Origin: Akkermansiaceae bacterium
Lineage (GTDB): Bacteria > Verrucomicrobiota > Verrucomicrobiia > Verrucomicrobiales > Akkermansiaceae
Length of the DNA: 13,304 nt
Reading direction: 5' to 3'
Assembly (NCBI GenBank): GCA_023300205.1
Contig: JALZVD010000239.1
Location: 1 to 13,304, forward strand
Below, piece by piece: positions 1-7,229 of the stretch; position 1 is the stretch's first letter, and the number at the start of each line of letters is the position of its first letter. The notes under the pieces are model-generated. The model ran no database searches. It saw only the letters and a list, made by a program, of their open reading frames with translations, and was not told the DNA's origin. The position numbers and the translations under genes were made by a program.

Positions 1-10
1 TGATAGGCTT

Positions 11-1135
11 CTATCGATATTTAAGGAAAAAGTGAATCGTCTTCTGAATAACTTCATCTCTCGTTGGCTCGATAGGAGCATCCACTGAGCGCCAATTATG
101 CCCAGCATTCTTGACAATCACTATTTCCACCGGAGCAGAAACAGTCTTAAGCTCTTCCTGCATACGATACGCCTGCTTCACTGGAATCGTAGTATCCTTA
201 TCCCCCTGAATCATGAGCAACGGAGAACTATCTTTAGTAAGATAACTCACCGGACTCATCTCCTTATAAAGCCTCTCTTTATCTTCAAGCTTCGCCGTCT
301 CACCCATGATTCTAGCTCCAAAACGGTCCCTAAATCCCTCTCTATCATCATGATTAAACAAACTAACATCCTGAAAGTCACACGGCCCATACCAAGAAAC
401 ACCAGCTACTGTCTTAAAGCTAAACTTAGAAAGCTCCGCATCCCCTTTCAAGCTATCAGGAGAAGACAGCAACAACATCTGCGCCATCTGCCCACCAGCT
501 GAATCCCCAAACGTATAAATCTTACTAGGATCTATCCCCAGTTCCTCCTTATACGCAGAAATAAAACGCACCGCATCCTTCGCATCAATCACACAATCTC
601 GCATCCTTGAGCCACCATTCTTATTTACAAGCCTATAACCCACCGACATCACACAGAACCCCTCCTTCAGGAGAGCCTGATGCACTTGCGCAACGCTATC
701 GAAACCAGCCTTATCCTTATTACCAGCAGCCCACCCTCCCCCATGAGTGAAAACAACCACCGGCTTGTCAGACTTGCTACTATCATCAGGTAAATAGAAA
801 TCTAAATAGAGACTTTTCCCATCCACCTTCTTATAGCAAACATTCATCAACTCCTTGCCAAGAGTATCCATCGACTTGCTTTTGAAAGTCAGCACCTCTT
901 CAAGATCCAGAATCCCATCTTTATTACTATCATACTCTCTAAAACGCTTCCATGAATTCTCATTATCTACCTTCTGAACTTTACCATCTTTATTAAGATC
1001 CAGCTTCTTCAGCATACGCTTACCCTGCGTTTCCAAATATTCAACTGGCGCTCCGATCAGAGGCTCCAAAGCATGTCCAGTAGAGAGTCCAAGCATACAG
1101 CCCAGTAAAGTCAGTGTGTGTGTATTTATTTTCAT
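11..1135 (-). CDS. Secreted alpha/beta-hydrolase (esterase/lipase) with N-terminal EF-hand pair
   Basis: A 374-residue exported serine hydrolase, probably a carboxylesterase acting on small acyl or acetyl esters. The start is the ATG at 1133-1135, which gives a signal peptide (basic residue at 2, hydrophobic core, likely cleavage after GHA at 20-22). The reading frame stays open 50 codons further upstream, but that stretch looks like AT-rich leader. Residues 46-57 and 69-80 form two EF-hand loops; the second (DSNKDGILDLEE) fits the calcium-binding consensus at 1, 3, 5, 9 and 12. The hydrolase domain runs from about 97 to 374: oxyanion motif HGGGW at 131-135, nucleophile elbow GDSAGG at 210-215 (Ser212), acid in GDKD at 311-314, and catalytic His346 in AGHNW. 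This order fits the BD-FAE/acetyl-esterase type; the substrate cannot be told. It lies about 230 nt downstream of the aminotransferase gene on the same strand and may have its own promoter. Confidence 0.88.
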   Translation of the reverse strand: MKINTHTLTLLGCMLGLSTGHALEPLIGAPVEYLETQGKRMLKKLDLNKDGKVQKVDNENSWKRFREYDSNKDGILDLEEVLTFKSKSMDTLGKELMNVCYKKVDGKSLYLDFYLPDDSSKSDKPVVVFTHGGGWAAGNKDKAGFDSVAQVHQALLKEGFCVMSVGYRLVNKNGGSRMRDCVIDAKDAVRFISAYKEELGIDPSKIYTFGDSAGGQMAQMLLLSSPDSLKGDAELSKFSFKTVAGVSWYGPCDFQDVSLFNHDDREGFRDRFGARIMGETAKLEDKERLYKEMSPVSYLTKDSSPLLMIQGDKDTTIPVKQAYRMQEELKTVSAPVEIVIVKNAGHNWRSVDAPIEPTRDEVIQKTIHFFLKYR

Positions 1136-1364
1136 AAATTTAATAATAAATAGTCCCCCAAATACATTCCCTAACACCACAAAGCCTTCTAACTGTTTGC
1201 AGTAAAATGATGAGACATACCAATCTAAGCCAATCGAAATAATAATCCACCCTAAAAACACAAAACAGCCGAATAGACAGACCATTCAACCGTTAAGGTT
1301 TTAATCAAAAAACGACACAGTTCCTCATTATTTTTCTAGCGCTTTCTGGGCATCAATACGCGAT
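1136..1364. other. Intergenic leader between aminotransferase and esterase genes
   Basis: About 229 nt without a convincing gene. Read on the minus strand it is T-rich and stays open in the esterase frame from 1285. The peptide would be very hydrophobic (many F, I, L, V), as expected from T-rich non-coding DNA; a true N-terminal membrane extension is possible but unlikely, because the ATG at 1135 already starts a normal signal peptide. Near the aminotransferase end, minus-strand positions 1360-1328 read as R-I-D-A-Q-K-A-L-E-K-stop in another frame, which resembles a protein C-terminus. No intrinsic terminator is visible and no promoter stands out. Confidence 0.5.
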
Positions 1365-2675
1365 CTACAAAGGAGAGATATTCTCTAAAACCTCTCTTAA
1401 ACATTCCACCACAAAAACCATCTCCCCCAGTTTAAGGTGAAATGGTGGCGTAAATGCCAAAATATTACCATCAGGCCCATCAGCCAGCATAATGATACCC
1501 TTTCCTAACATCTGACTAAGAACTTGCCCCGCAATATGACCAGCTGCTGAGCCGTCTGAATTTCTCAACTCTATGCCTATCATTAACCCTCTCCCACGGA
1601 TCTCATGAATAGAAGCAGAATCTATCTCTTCAAGCATCACCATCAGCTCCCGCCCTTGTTTCAAAACATCTGCAGCAACGCTATTATCATGATGAATCAT
1701 TAACGCTCTCACCGCCATTGCACAGCCAACTGGATTCCCTAAAAACGTACTCGTATGTAACGCCTCACCTGGAGAAACTGGCCACTTATCCATGACTTCA
1801 GACCTACCCACACAAGCTGAAATCGGATACCCGCCACTAAGCGCCTTTCCCAAACAAATAAGATCTGGATAAATCCCCTCCCACTCACAAGCAAAAAGCC
1901 TACCTGTTCGGTTAAAGCCTGTATAAATCTCATCAAAAATTAAAATCACTCCATTCGTATCACACCACTCCCTCAAAAACCTAAGAAACCCATCAGGCGG
2001 GATAACCTTTCCTCCTCTACCCTGTATTGGCTCCACCAAAAGAGCTCCAAACTTACTCACATCAACTACATCTAATTCACTCCTCAACGAATCTAACATT
2101 TCTACCGATGAAGGAAAACTTACTTCCAGACTAACCTCTGCAAGCTGAGACTCAAACGGCTGACGAAACTTCTCAAACCCACCACCAAGAAGCGCTCCAT
2201 ACCCCAACCCATGATAACCATTTCCAAAACAAATCACCCCTGGTCTCCTCGTAGCAACAAAAGCAGTCTTTAGCGCCGTCTCTACAGCCTCTGATCCAGA
2301 ATTCGACAAAACCGTCTTCCCTACCCCTAGCCCCCATCGCTCATAAGTCATCTCTGAAAGCTTCTTACAAACCTCCACCTTAAGCTCAGTCGGATGCACA
2401 TCGCCCATCGCATGGATAAGCCTCTCAGACTGCTTACGCATCACCTCACATAGCGGCGCATGGCCATGACCCAGTCCAGCCACACCAAAAGCACTAGTTA
2501 AATCAACAAACCTATTCCCATCAACATCCCAGATATTTGTCCCACTAGCACGCTCCCAAAAAACCGGCCAATCCGGCGCCGTATAAGTCACATTATGACT
2601 CTCGTATTTACGGAGCTCCTCAGCAAACTTCAACGACTTAGGCCCCGGAATCGCAGTGACTAACTCTGGCAACAT
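1365..2675 (-). CDS. Class III PLP-dependent aminotransferase
   Basis: A 436-residue fold-type I aminotransferase of class III (the acetylornithine, GABA and glutamate-semialdehyde aminomutase group), cytoplasmic. It should move an amino group from an omega- or alpha-amine through pyridoxal phosphate to a keto acid. Visible motifs in order: phosphate-binding SGSEA at 126-130, EPIQGRGG at 215-222, the class III signature with FDEIYTGFNRTG at 247-258 (Asp248 pairs with the pyridine nitrogen), Schiff-base Lys277 in LGKALSGG, and HTSTFLGNP at 307-315 from the partner subunit. Length is normal for the family. The substrate cannot be assigned from motifs, so no symbol is given. It starts 7 nt after the mpl stop codon, so the two are almost certainly co-transcribed, which raises a link to cell-wall amino acids. 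There is no clear Shine-Dalgarno, only AAAAAG before the ATG. Confidence 0.93.
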   Translation of the reverse strand: MLPELVTAIPGPKSLKFAEELRKYESHNVTYTAPDWPVFWERASGTNIWDVDGNRFVDLTSAFGVAGLGHGHAPLCEVMRKQSERLIHAMGDVHPTELKVEVCKKLSEMTYERWGLGVGKTVLSNSGSEAVETALKTAFVATRRPGVICFGNGYHGLGYGALLGGGFEKFRQPFESQLAEVSLEVSFPSSVEMLDSLRSELDVVDVSKFGALLVEPIQGRGGKVIPPDGFLRFLREWCDTNGVILIFDEIYTGFNRTGRLFACEWEGIYPDLICLGKALSGGYPISACVGRSEVMDKWPVSPGEALHTSTFLGNPVGCAMAVRALMIHHDNSVAADVLKQGRELMVMLEEIDSASIHEIRGRGLMIGIELRNSDGSAAGHIAGQVLSQMLGKGIIMLADGPDGNILAFTPPFHLKLGEMVFVVECLREVLENISPL

Positions 2676-2682
2676 CAGCTTT

Positions 2683-4071
2683 TTATTTTGCTAGCGCATC
2701 TAACAGCTTTTCATGAATACCACCGAAGCCACCGTTACTCAACACAGCAACCACATCACCAGGCTTTGCTTCAGCCACAACATGCTTAACAATATCCTCC
2801 ACCTGATCAATGAACCACGCCTCAGTACCCTGCCCCTTGATATCTGAAACCAGCTGACGAGGATCTAACCGATCATTCTCATCCACTTTTTCAGGATCAG
2901 GAACACCTGCCACAACCGCCCTATCAGCTCTCGAAAGAGCATCAGCAAGTGGCTTTTGGAATACTTTACGGCGAGTCGTATTAGATCTAGGCTCAAACAA
3001 TACCCAGAGATTATCACTCGGATAACGTTGCCTCAAGGCATCGATAGCTAAATCAATCGCAGTAGGATGATGAGCAAAATCATCAATAACCTTCACACCT
3101 CCAGCTTCTCCTTTAAGCTCCTGTCTTCTCGCTATACCTGAGAAACCGATAAGTCCCTCACGTATTTCATCAGGGCTAAGCCCTGAAAAGAGCGCCGCGC
3201 TTACCGCCATCGCTGCATTTCTCACGTTAAATTCACCAGACATAGGAACAGCGTAACGCTCACCTGTTAGAGTAAAACTACTAGTATCACCATCATAACT
3301 TATATCTTCTATGATCACATCATTCATCTCCCCTAATCCCACTCGTTTTACCGGCGCAGGAGACCCCTCAGCAACATCACGGCAATTCGGATCATCCCCA
3401 TTGATAAACGCAACACCATTCTGAGGGACCACTTTTAACAGTCTCTCAAACGTAAGCTTAATCTCATCGATATTATTATAAATATCAGCGTGATCAAACT
3501 CGATGTTATTCATAATCACCACCTCAGGAAGATAATGAAGAAACTTAGAACGCTTATCAAAAAAGGCCGTATCGTATTCATCACCCTCTAAAACCGTAAA
3601 CTCACTATCAGTAAAGCGCGCACCCTTCCCAAGATTACTAGGAATCCCTCCTATCATATGACTAGGGTTCTTACCCGCTGACTCAAGTATCCATGCTAAC
3701 ATGGAGGTAGTAGTCGTCTTTCCGTGAGTACCTGACACCACCAGATTTCGCTTACCTCTCAGAAAGATCTCCTTCAGCACCTCAGGAAGTGAATAATAAA
3801 GAAGCTTTCTATTAAGAGCCTCTTCAGCCTCTGGATTTCCACGAGAAATAGCGTTACCGATCACGATCACATCCGTATCCCCAGGTATATGTTCAGCTTT
3901 ATATCCTGAAGAAATCTTGACTCCTTGAGACTCTAAAAATGTAGACATCGGAGGATAAACGTTTCTGTCAGATCCTGTCACTTGATAGCCTTTTGCCTTC
4001 ATGGCTGCTGCCACAGAACCCATAGCGGTTCCGCATACTCCTACGAAATGAAAATTATTCTTTTTGCTCAT
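2683..4071 (-). CDS. mpl: UDP-N-acetylmuramate:L-Ala-gamma-D-Glu-meso-DAP ligase (murein recycling)
   Basis: A 462-residue Mur ligase family enzyme (E. coli Mpl is about 457). It joins the tripeptide L-Ala-gamma-D-Glu-meso-diaminopimelate, recovered from murein turnover, to UDP-MurNAc with ATP, bypassing MurC, MurD and MurE. Visible: N-terminal nucleotide-sugar-binding loop GVCGTAMGS at 11-19; ATP P-loop GTHGKTTT at 114-121; the central-domain block with EGDEYDTAFFDKRSKF (about 162-177) and NNIEFDHADIY (188-198), which is typical of Mpl and differs from MurC; DDFAHHPTA at 330-338 and FEPRSNT at 359-365 in the C-terminal domain. Its presence implies a meso-DAP peptidoglycan that is recycled. 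It lies 12 nt after the HAD phosphatase gene and 7 nt before the aminotransferase gene. No Shine-Dalgarno; the leader is A-rich (AAAAATAAATAG). Confidence 0.97.
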   Translation of the reverse strand: MSKKNNFHFVGVCGTAMGSVAAAMKAKGYQVTGSDRNVYPPMSTFLESQGVKISSGYKAEHIPGDTDVIVIGNAISRGNPEAEEALNRKLLYYSLPEVLKEIFLRGKRNLVVSGTHGKTTTTSMLAWILESAGKNPSHMIGGIPSNLGKGARFTDSEFTVLEGDEYDTAFFDKRSKFLHYLPEVVIMNNIEFDHADIYNNIDEIKLTFERLLKVVPQNGVAFINGDDPNCRDVAEGSPAPVKRVGLGEMNDVIIEDISYDGDTSSFTLTGERYAVPMSGEFNVRNAAMAVSAALFSGLSPDEIREGLIGFSGIARRQELKGEAGGVKVIDDFAHHPTAIDLAIDALRQRYPSDNLWVLFEPRSNTTRRKVFQKPLADALSRADRAVVAGVPDPEKVDENDRLDPRQLVSDIKGQGTEAWFIDQVEDIVKHVVAEAKPGDVVAVLSNGGFGGIHEKLLDALAK

Positions 4072-4083
4072 CTATTTATTTTT

Positions 4084-4965
4084 CTAGAATTGTGGGGCTG
4101 ATACCTTACCACTATCAACCTCGTCCCGCCGCTTTGATAAGATATTATCGGCCATTTCCCTAACCATTTTTTCAAGAATCAACCGAAGATGACTACCCCT
4201 CCTATAATCTGCTGGAGCGATATGCTTCACGCGGCTTGCATGAGCACACATCTGAAAACACTTATCAAAACTCTTATTCGTCTCATCCTTAGGGTTATAC
4301 ACAGCTATTGAATGACCTCCATTTTTCTGCATCACAGTGAAACAAGGCACATCAGTAGGACCATCCCCCACATACACCATATTTGCAAAAGGAATAGGTC
4401 GCACAGCCTCTGGCATGTGATCATTCACATCCTCTCCATACTCTAATAAACCCTTATTAATACGGAACAAAAACTGCGTCTTAGTGGTATGCGAGATAGC
4501 ACGCTTCGGGAAACTAATCACTCCATTCTCATCTTCTCCAAATTCACAGCCATAGATCTTCTTAAAATGCTTGGCCAATCGACTTCCATCCACAAGCGCC
4601 TTTAATCCTGAGGACACTATATAATGCTCCACCTTGATCCCAGCTGCTTTATGATGATCCGTAAGGCACAGCCCCTCAATCTCCTCAAACATTTCAGGCA
4701 AGCCTGGAAAAAAACTAAGATTAGATCCTAATTCTTCTAACCGATCATTGGATACCCCATCCATCGCCAAATAATCCAATAAACACTTTAAATAAGCCAA
4801 CTCACCATCCCACTTCTTCTCTTTCACCAACACATTACACTTATTCCAGAATGATGCAGGATCGATCCCAAACTCAGGAAACAAAACATCATCCTGCATA
4901 TAACTAGGACTAAGTGTCTGATCATAGTCGTAGACAAGTGCGATAGTTGATTGTGGAATTGCCAT
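4084..4965 (-). CDS. HAD-superfamily phosphatase (phosphoserine-phosphatase-like)
   Basis: A 293-residue soluble hydrolase of the haloacid dehalogenase superfamily, expected to remove phosphate from a small metabolite through an aspartyl-phosphate. Motif I is DYDQT at 13-17 (Asp13 nucleophile, Asp15 acid/base), motif II is IVSSG at 116-120, and motif IV is VGDGPTD at 199-205 with Asp201 and Asp205 for magnesium. The motif III lysine is probably in the [11 protein letters not shown] region (about 154-164). The insert between motifs I and II (about 20-110) would be a helical C1-type cap, as in phosphoserine phosphatase. The substrate is unknown; SerB is not claimed because the protein is longer and lacks the usual SerB sequence around motif I. 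It is first in a tight operon with mpl, so a phosphosugar or nucleotide of wall recycling is one guess. The ATG is preceded only by AT-rich sequence. Confidence 0.9.
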   Translation of the reverse strand: MAIPQSTIALVYDYDQTLSPSYMQDDVLFPEFGIDPASFWNKCNVLVKEKKWDGELAYLKCLLDYLAMDGVSNDRLEELGSNLSFFPGLPEMFEEIEGLCLTDHHKAAGIKVEHYIVSSGLKALVDGSRLAKHFKKIYGCEFGEDENGVISFPKRAISHTTKTQFLFRINKGLLEYGEDVNDHMPEAVRPIPFANMVYVGDGPTDVPCFTVMQKNGGHSIAVYNPKDETNKSFDKCFQMCAHASRVKHIAPADYRRGSHLRLILEKMVREMADNILSKRRDEVDSGKVSAPQF

Positions 4966-5132
4966 ATTGATTAAAATTAGTCAGAACGTTCAGAATGAAC
5001 ATCCTCAGACTCCATTACAGAACATTCTATGAGACACAGAAAAACAGACTCACACACCAGAAGCAAGTATTTATAACAAACCCTACTTTAATTCGTCTTG
5101 ATCACCTCACCCATAACAGCTAACAAACACTC
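4966..5132. promoter_or_regulatory. Divergent intergenic region between HAD operon and zinc-ribbon/dus operon
   Basis: 167 nt separating two outward-facing transcription units, so it should hold promoters for both. No consensus -35/-10 pair stands out on either strand; TATAAC at 5072-5077 is a possible plus-strand -10 without a good -35. The HAD side carries a small cluster of GAAC-type elements: palindrome GAACGTTC at 4984-4991, overlapping inverted repeat GTTC-N5-GAAC at 4988-5000, and GAACATTC at 5020-5027. These could be an operator, but that is inference only. Confidence 0.4.
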
Positions 5133-5834
5133 ATGTTACCGCAAATTGAATCACTCCTCGTCATCCAGGATAGAGACCATCAGCTCCAAACTCTACAAAC
5201 CGAGATAGATAAAATCCCGCGTGACGCAGCTGCCATTAAAGAACGACTCCTTGAAGCTCAAGCTGAACTAAATATCGCAAGAGAAAATGCCCAGCAGAAT
5301 GAACTAGCAATAAAGAAAATTGAGCTCGACCGCAAAACACGCAAAGACACAATCGAAAAACTCACCGTTCAACAATTTGAAACCACAAAAAACGATGAGT
5401 TCGCCGCCCTCGGCGCAGAAATCATCCGCTACCAAGACATGGTCAACGAGCTAGAAACCCAAGAGCTCGAATTCATGGAAAAATCAGACACCCTCACATC
5501 AACTCTGAATCAAGCTGATGAAAAACTCACTTCTATCAAAGCAGGAATGGCTGACGAAGTTAAAGCTCTCACAGAAAAGAAGAATAACCACTCTATTAGA
5601 ATCAGCGAACTCAAAGAAGAACGCGCCATCCTCACAAAAGATACACAAGCATCCACCCTAGCCATGTATGACCGTGTCTTTGCTAAAAAAGGCAACGCAG
5701 CCGTATGCCCTCTCCAGGAAAACCTCTGCGGAGGATGTCACATGAAAGTCATCACTGACACCGTGAGTAAGACCATCCAGGAAAAAGAACTCAGCCAATG
5801 TGAAAACTGCGGATGCTTCCTCTACTCCGTCTAG
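5133..5834 (+). CDS. Coiled-coil protein with C4 zinc ribbon (COG1579/CdsZ-like)
   Basis: A 233-residue cytoplasmic protein with two parts. Residues about 5-170 are rich in E, K, Q, L and A with heptad spacing and no membrane segment, as in the long antiparallel coiled-coil hairpin of the family. Residues 192-228 are a zinc ribbon with the pairs CGGC (Cys199/Cys202) and CENC (Cys223/Cys226), plus Cys192 and Cys228 that may not bind metal. This architecture is that of COG1579, annotated as predicted nucleic-acid-binding; the chlamydial member CT398/CdsZ has been linked to sigma-54 and type III secretion proteins. No secretion genes are seen here, so the role in this organism is open. It begins at ATG 5133 with no Shine-Dalgarno and lies 18 nt upstream of the dus gene, implying co-transcription. 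Confidence 0.9.
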   Translation: MLPQIESLLVIQDRDHQLQTLQTEIDKIPRDAAAIKERLLEAQAELNIARENAQQNELAIKKIELDRKTRKDTIEKLTVQQFETTKNDEFAALGAEIIRYQDMVNELETQELEFMEKSDTLTSTLNQADEKLTSIKAGMADEVKALTEKKNNHSIRISELKEERAILTKDTQASTLAMYDRVFAKKGNAAVCPLQENLCGGCHMKVITDTVSKTIQEKELSQCENCGCFLYSV

Positions 5835-5852
5835 AACATCACTCACTACAAA

Positions 5853-6863
5853 ATGCTACCCTGGTTTGAAAATGGAAAATTCCCTCTCTACCTTGCACCC
5901 ATGGCAGGAGTTACAGATGTCGTCTTCCGTACCATTTGTAAAGAACTTGGAGCCGATGTCGTCGTCACAGAATTCGTCTCAGCAGAAGGCATCATGCAGC
6001 GTGATGCCTACACCCGTAAATACACAGAATTCCATGATGAACAGCGCCCACTAGGTATCCAGATATTTGGTGCAGACGGAATCCGCATGGGTGAAGCCGC
6101 TAAAAAAATAATCGACTGGAAACAACCAGACTTCATCGACATCAACTTCGGATGCCCTGTAAACAAAGTTGTCTCTAAGAACGGAGGATCATCACTCCTC
6201 AAAGACTGCCCACTACTAGCAAGCGTCGCAGCAGGCGTTGCAAAAGCCGTAGGAGACCAAGTTCCCGTCACAGCCAAAATCAGAGTAGGCTGGGATCAAG
6301 AAACCATCAATGCCCCAGAAGTCTGTAAAACACTGGAAGAATCCGGCATGCAAGCCATCTCCATCCACGGCAGAACCCGCTCACAAGGCTACCGTGGCGA
6401 AGCCGACTGGGATATAATTCAACAATGCACACAAGTCACAAACCTACCCATTATCGGCAATGGAGACATCGCCACAGGTGCCGATGTTAAACTCAGACGC
6501 GAAACTACAGACGTAAGTGGAGTCATGATTGGCCGCGCCGCCATGCAGAACCCATGGGTATTCCGCGAGGCCAAGCACTACCTTAAAACCGGTGAGCAAC
6601 TTCCCCCTATCCCCATGATCGAACGCTGGGAACTCATAGTCAGACACTGTGCACTTGCTATCCAGAGCACCCGCTACGGTGGCGAAGAAAAACACACAAT
6701 CATGGCAATGCGTGCCAGACTCATGGCATACTGCAAAGGATTCCCCGGGGCCAAACCTCTTCGCTCCAGACTATGCCAAGTCACCTCACTAGCAGAAGTC
6801 CAAGAACTAGCAGATGAGCACCTCAGCGGGAAACTTACCCCCCAAAACACAGAAGCAAGCTAA
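5853..6863 (+). CDS. dusB: tRNA-dihydrouridine synthase (DusB-like)
   Basis: A 336-residue FMN-dependent flavoenzyme that reduces specific uridines in the tRNA D-loop to dihydrouridine using NAD(P)H. Visible: FMN-binding APMAGVTD at 15-22 at the start of the TIM barrel; the active-site loop NFGCPVNKV at 98-106 with Cys101 as the proton donor; AKIRVGW at 141-147; IHGRTRSQGY at 171-180; GNGDI at 202-206; and phosphate-binding MIGRAAMQNPWVF at 225-237. The C-terminal third is the helical tRNA-binding domain. Closest by eye to DusB, with which it shares GRTR, NGDI, MIGRAA and the P-W-(I/V)-F block; the exact Dus subgroup is less sure than the enzyme class. It follows the zinc-ribbon gene by 18 nt. 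Its start has no Shine-Dalgarno. No intrinsic terminator is obvious after the stop. Confidence 0.94.
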   Translation: MLPWFENGKFPLYLAPMAGVTDVVFRTICKELGADVVVTEFVSAEGIMQRDAYTRKYTEFHDEQRPLGIQIFGADGIRMGEAAKKIIDWKQPDFIDINFGCPVNKVVSKNGGSSLLKDCPLLASVAAGVAKAVGDQVPVTAKIRVGWDQETINAPEVCKTLEESGMQAISIHGRTRSQGYRGEADWDIIQQCTQVTNLPIIGNGDIATGADVKLRRETTDVSGVMIGRAAMQNPWVFREAKHYLKTGEQLPPIPMIERWELIVRHCALAIQSTRYGGEEKHTIMAMRARLMAYCKGFPGAKPLRSRLCQVTSLAEVQELADEHLSGKLTPQNTEAS

Positions 6864-7086
6864 TCAAAAACAGGCCCGTAAGATAAAATTCAGCGAGCTT
6901 CAGATTACTCAGATATTGAAATCGTATACAAAACGTTATCGATATATTATATTAAGATAACAATAATATCATTATTTCTAAATAAAATATCTCTCATTTA
7001 TAGAAAAAAATATTTTTTATAAAAAGAACTCAAACCAACAATAATCAGCAGTCATTATTTACAATAAATATAAATAATTAATCAAC

Positions 7087-7108
7087 CTAAGGCTTTTAAT
7101 TGCCTTAG
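7087..7108 (+). other. Perfect 7-bp hairpin (CTAAGGC / GCCTTAG)
   Basis: CTAAGGC at 7087-7093 pairs exactly with GCCTTAG at 7102-7108 around an 8-nt AT loop. It is one of the few GC-containing islands in this AT-rich stretch. Only two T residues follow on the plus strand, so it is a poor intrinsic terminator. It could be a weak terminator for the dus operon, a protein-binding dyad, or the core of a small RNA. Confidence 0.45.
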
Positions 7109-7183
7109 TTACAAGGGTAAAAGATCCTATTATAGTAATTCTTAATCTTTAGTAAGCATAAATTAATTTTATAGATAAATGAA

Positions 7184-7229
7184 AAGTAAAATAAAAAAAA
7201 GTTGACTTCTTACAGTTTTATCTCATTAT
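7184..7229 (+). promoter_or_regulatory. Sigma-70-type promoter with A-rich UP-like element for the beta-barrel gene
   Basis: TTGACT at 7202-7207 matches the -35 consensus in 5 of 6 bases. CATTAT at 7224-7229, 16 nt later, matches the -10 in 4 of 6, including the A at position 2 and the final T. An A-rich run at 7184-7200 lies directly upstream, like an UP element, which suits strong expression of an abundant outer-membrane protein. The predicted 5' leader would be about 78 nt. A second AT-rich -10-like hexamer, AATAAT at 7281-7286, has no -35 at proper distance. Confidence 0.45.

Noticed and set aside
2..15. 5-bp hairpin GATAG-GCTT-CTATC at the esterase stop
   Set aside because: Too small, and the window edge hides whatever T-tract would follow on the minus strand, so a terminator cannot be judged.
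1136..1285. 50-codon in-frame N-terminal extension of the esterase with two hydrophobic stretches
   Set aside because: The ATG at 1133-1135 begins a normal signal peptide; the extension is T-rich leader DNA that reads as F/I/L/V by composition, and a membrane segment before a signal peptide makes little sense.
1305..1328. 7-codon frame (M-R-N-C-V-V-F) overlapping the stop of the remnant-like frame
   Set aside because: Too short, no ribosome-binding site, no conserved feature.
2673..5861. Three proteins (aminotransferase, zinc-ribbon, Dus) all begin M-L-P
   Set aside because: Different codons, unrelated folds and different operons; coincidence is the simplest reading.
7179..7205. 8-codon frame (M-K-S-K-I-K-K-S) before the beta-barrel gene
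   Set aside because: It overlaps the predicted -35 element and A-rich UP-like run, so it would lie upstream of the transcript start.
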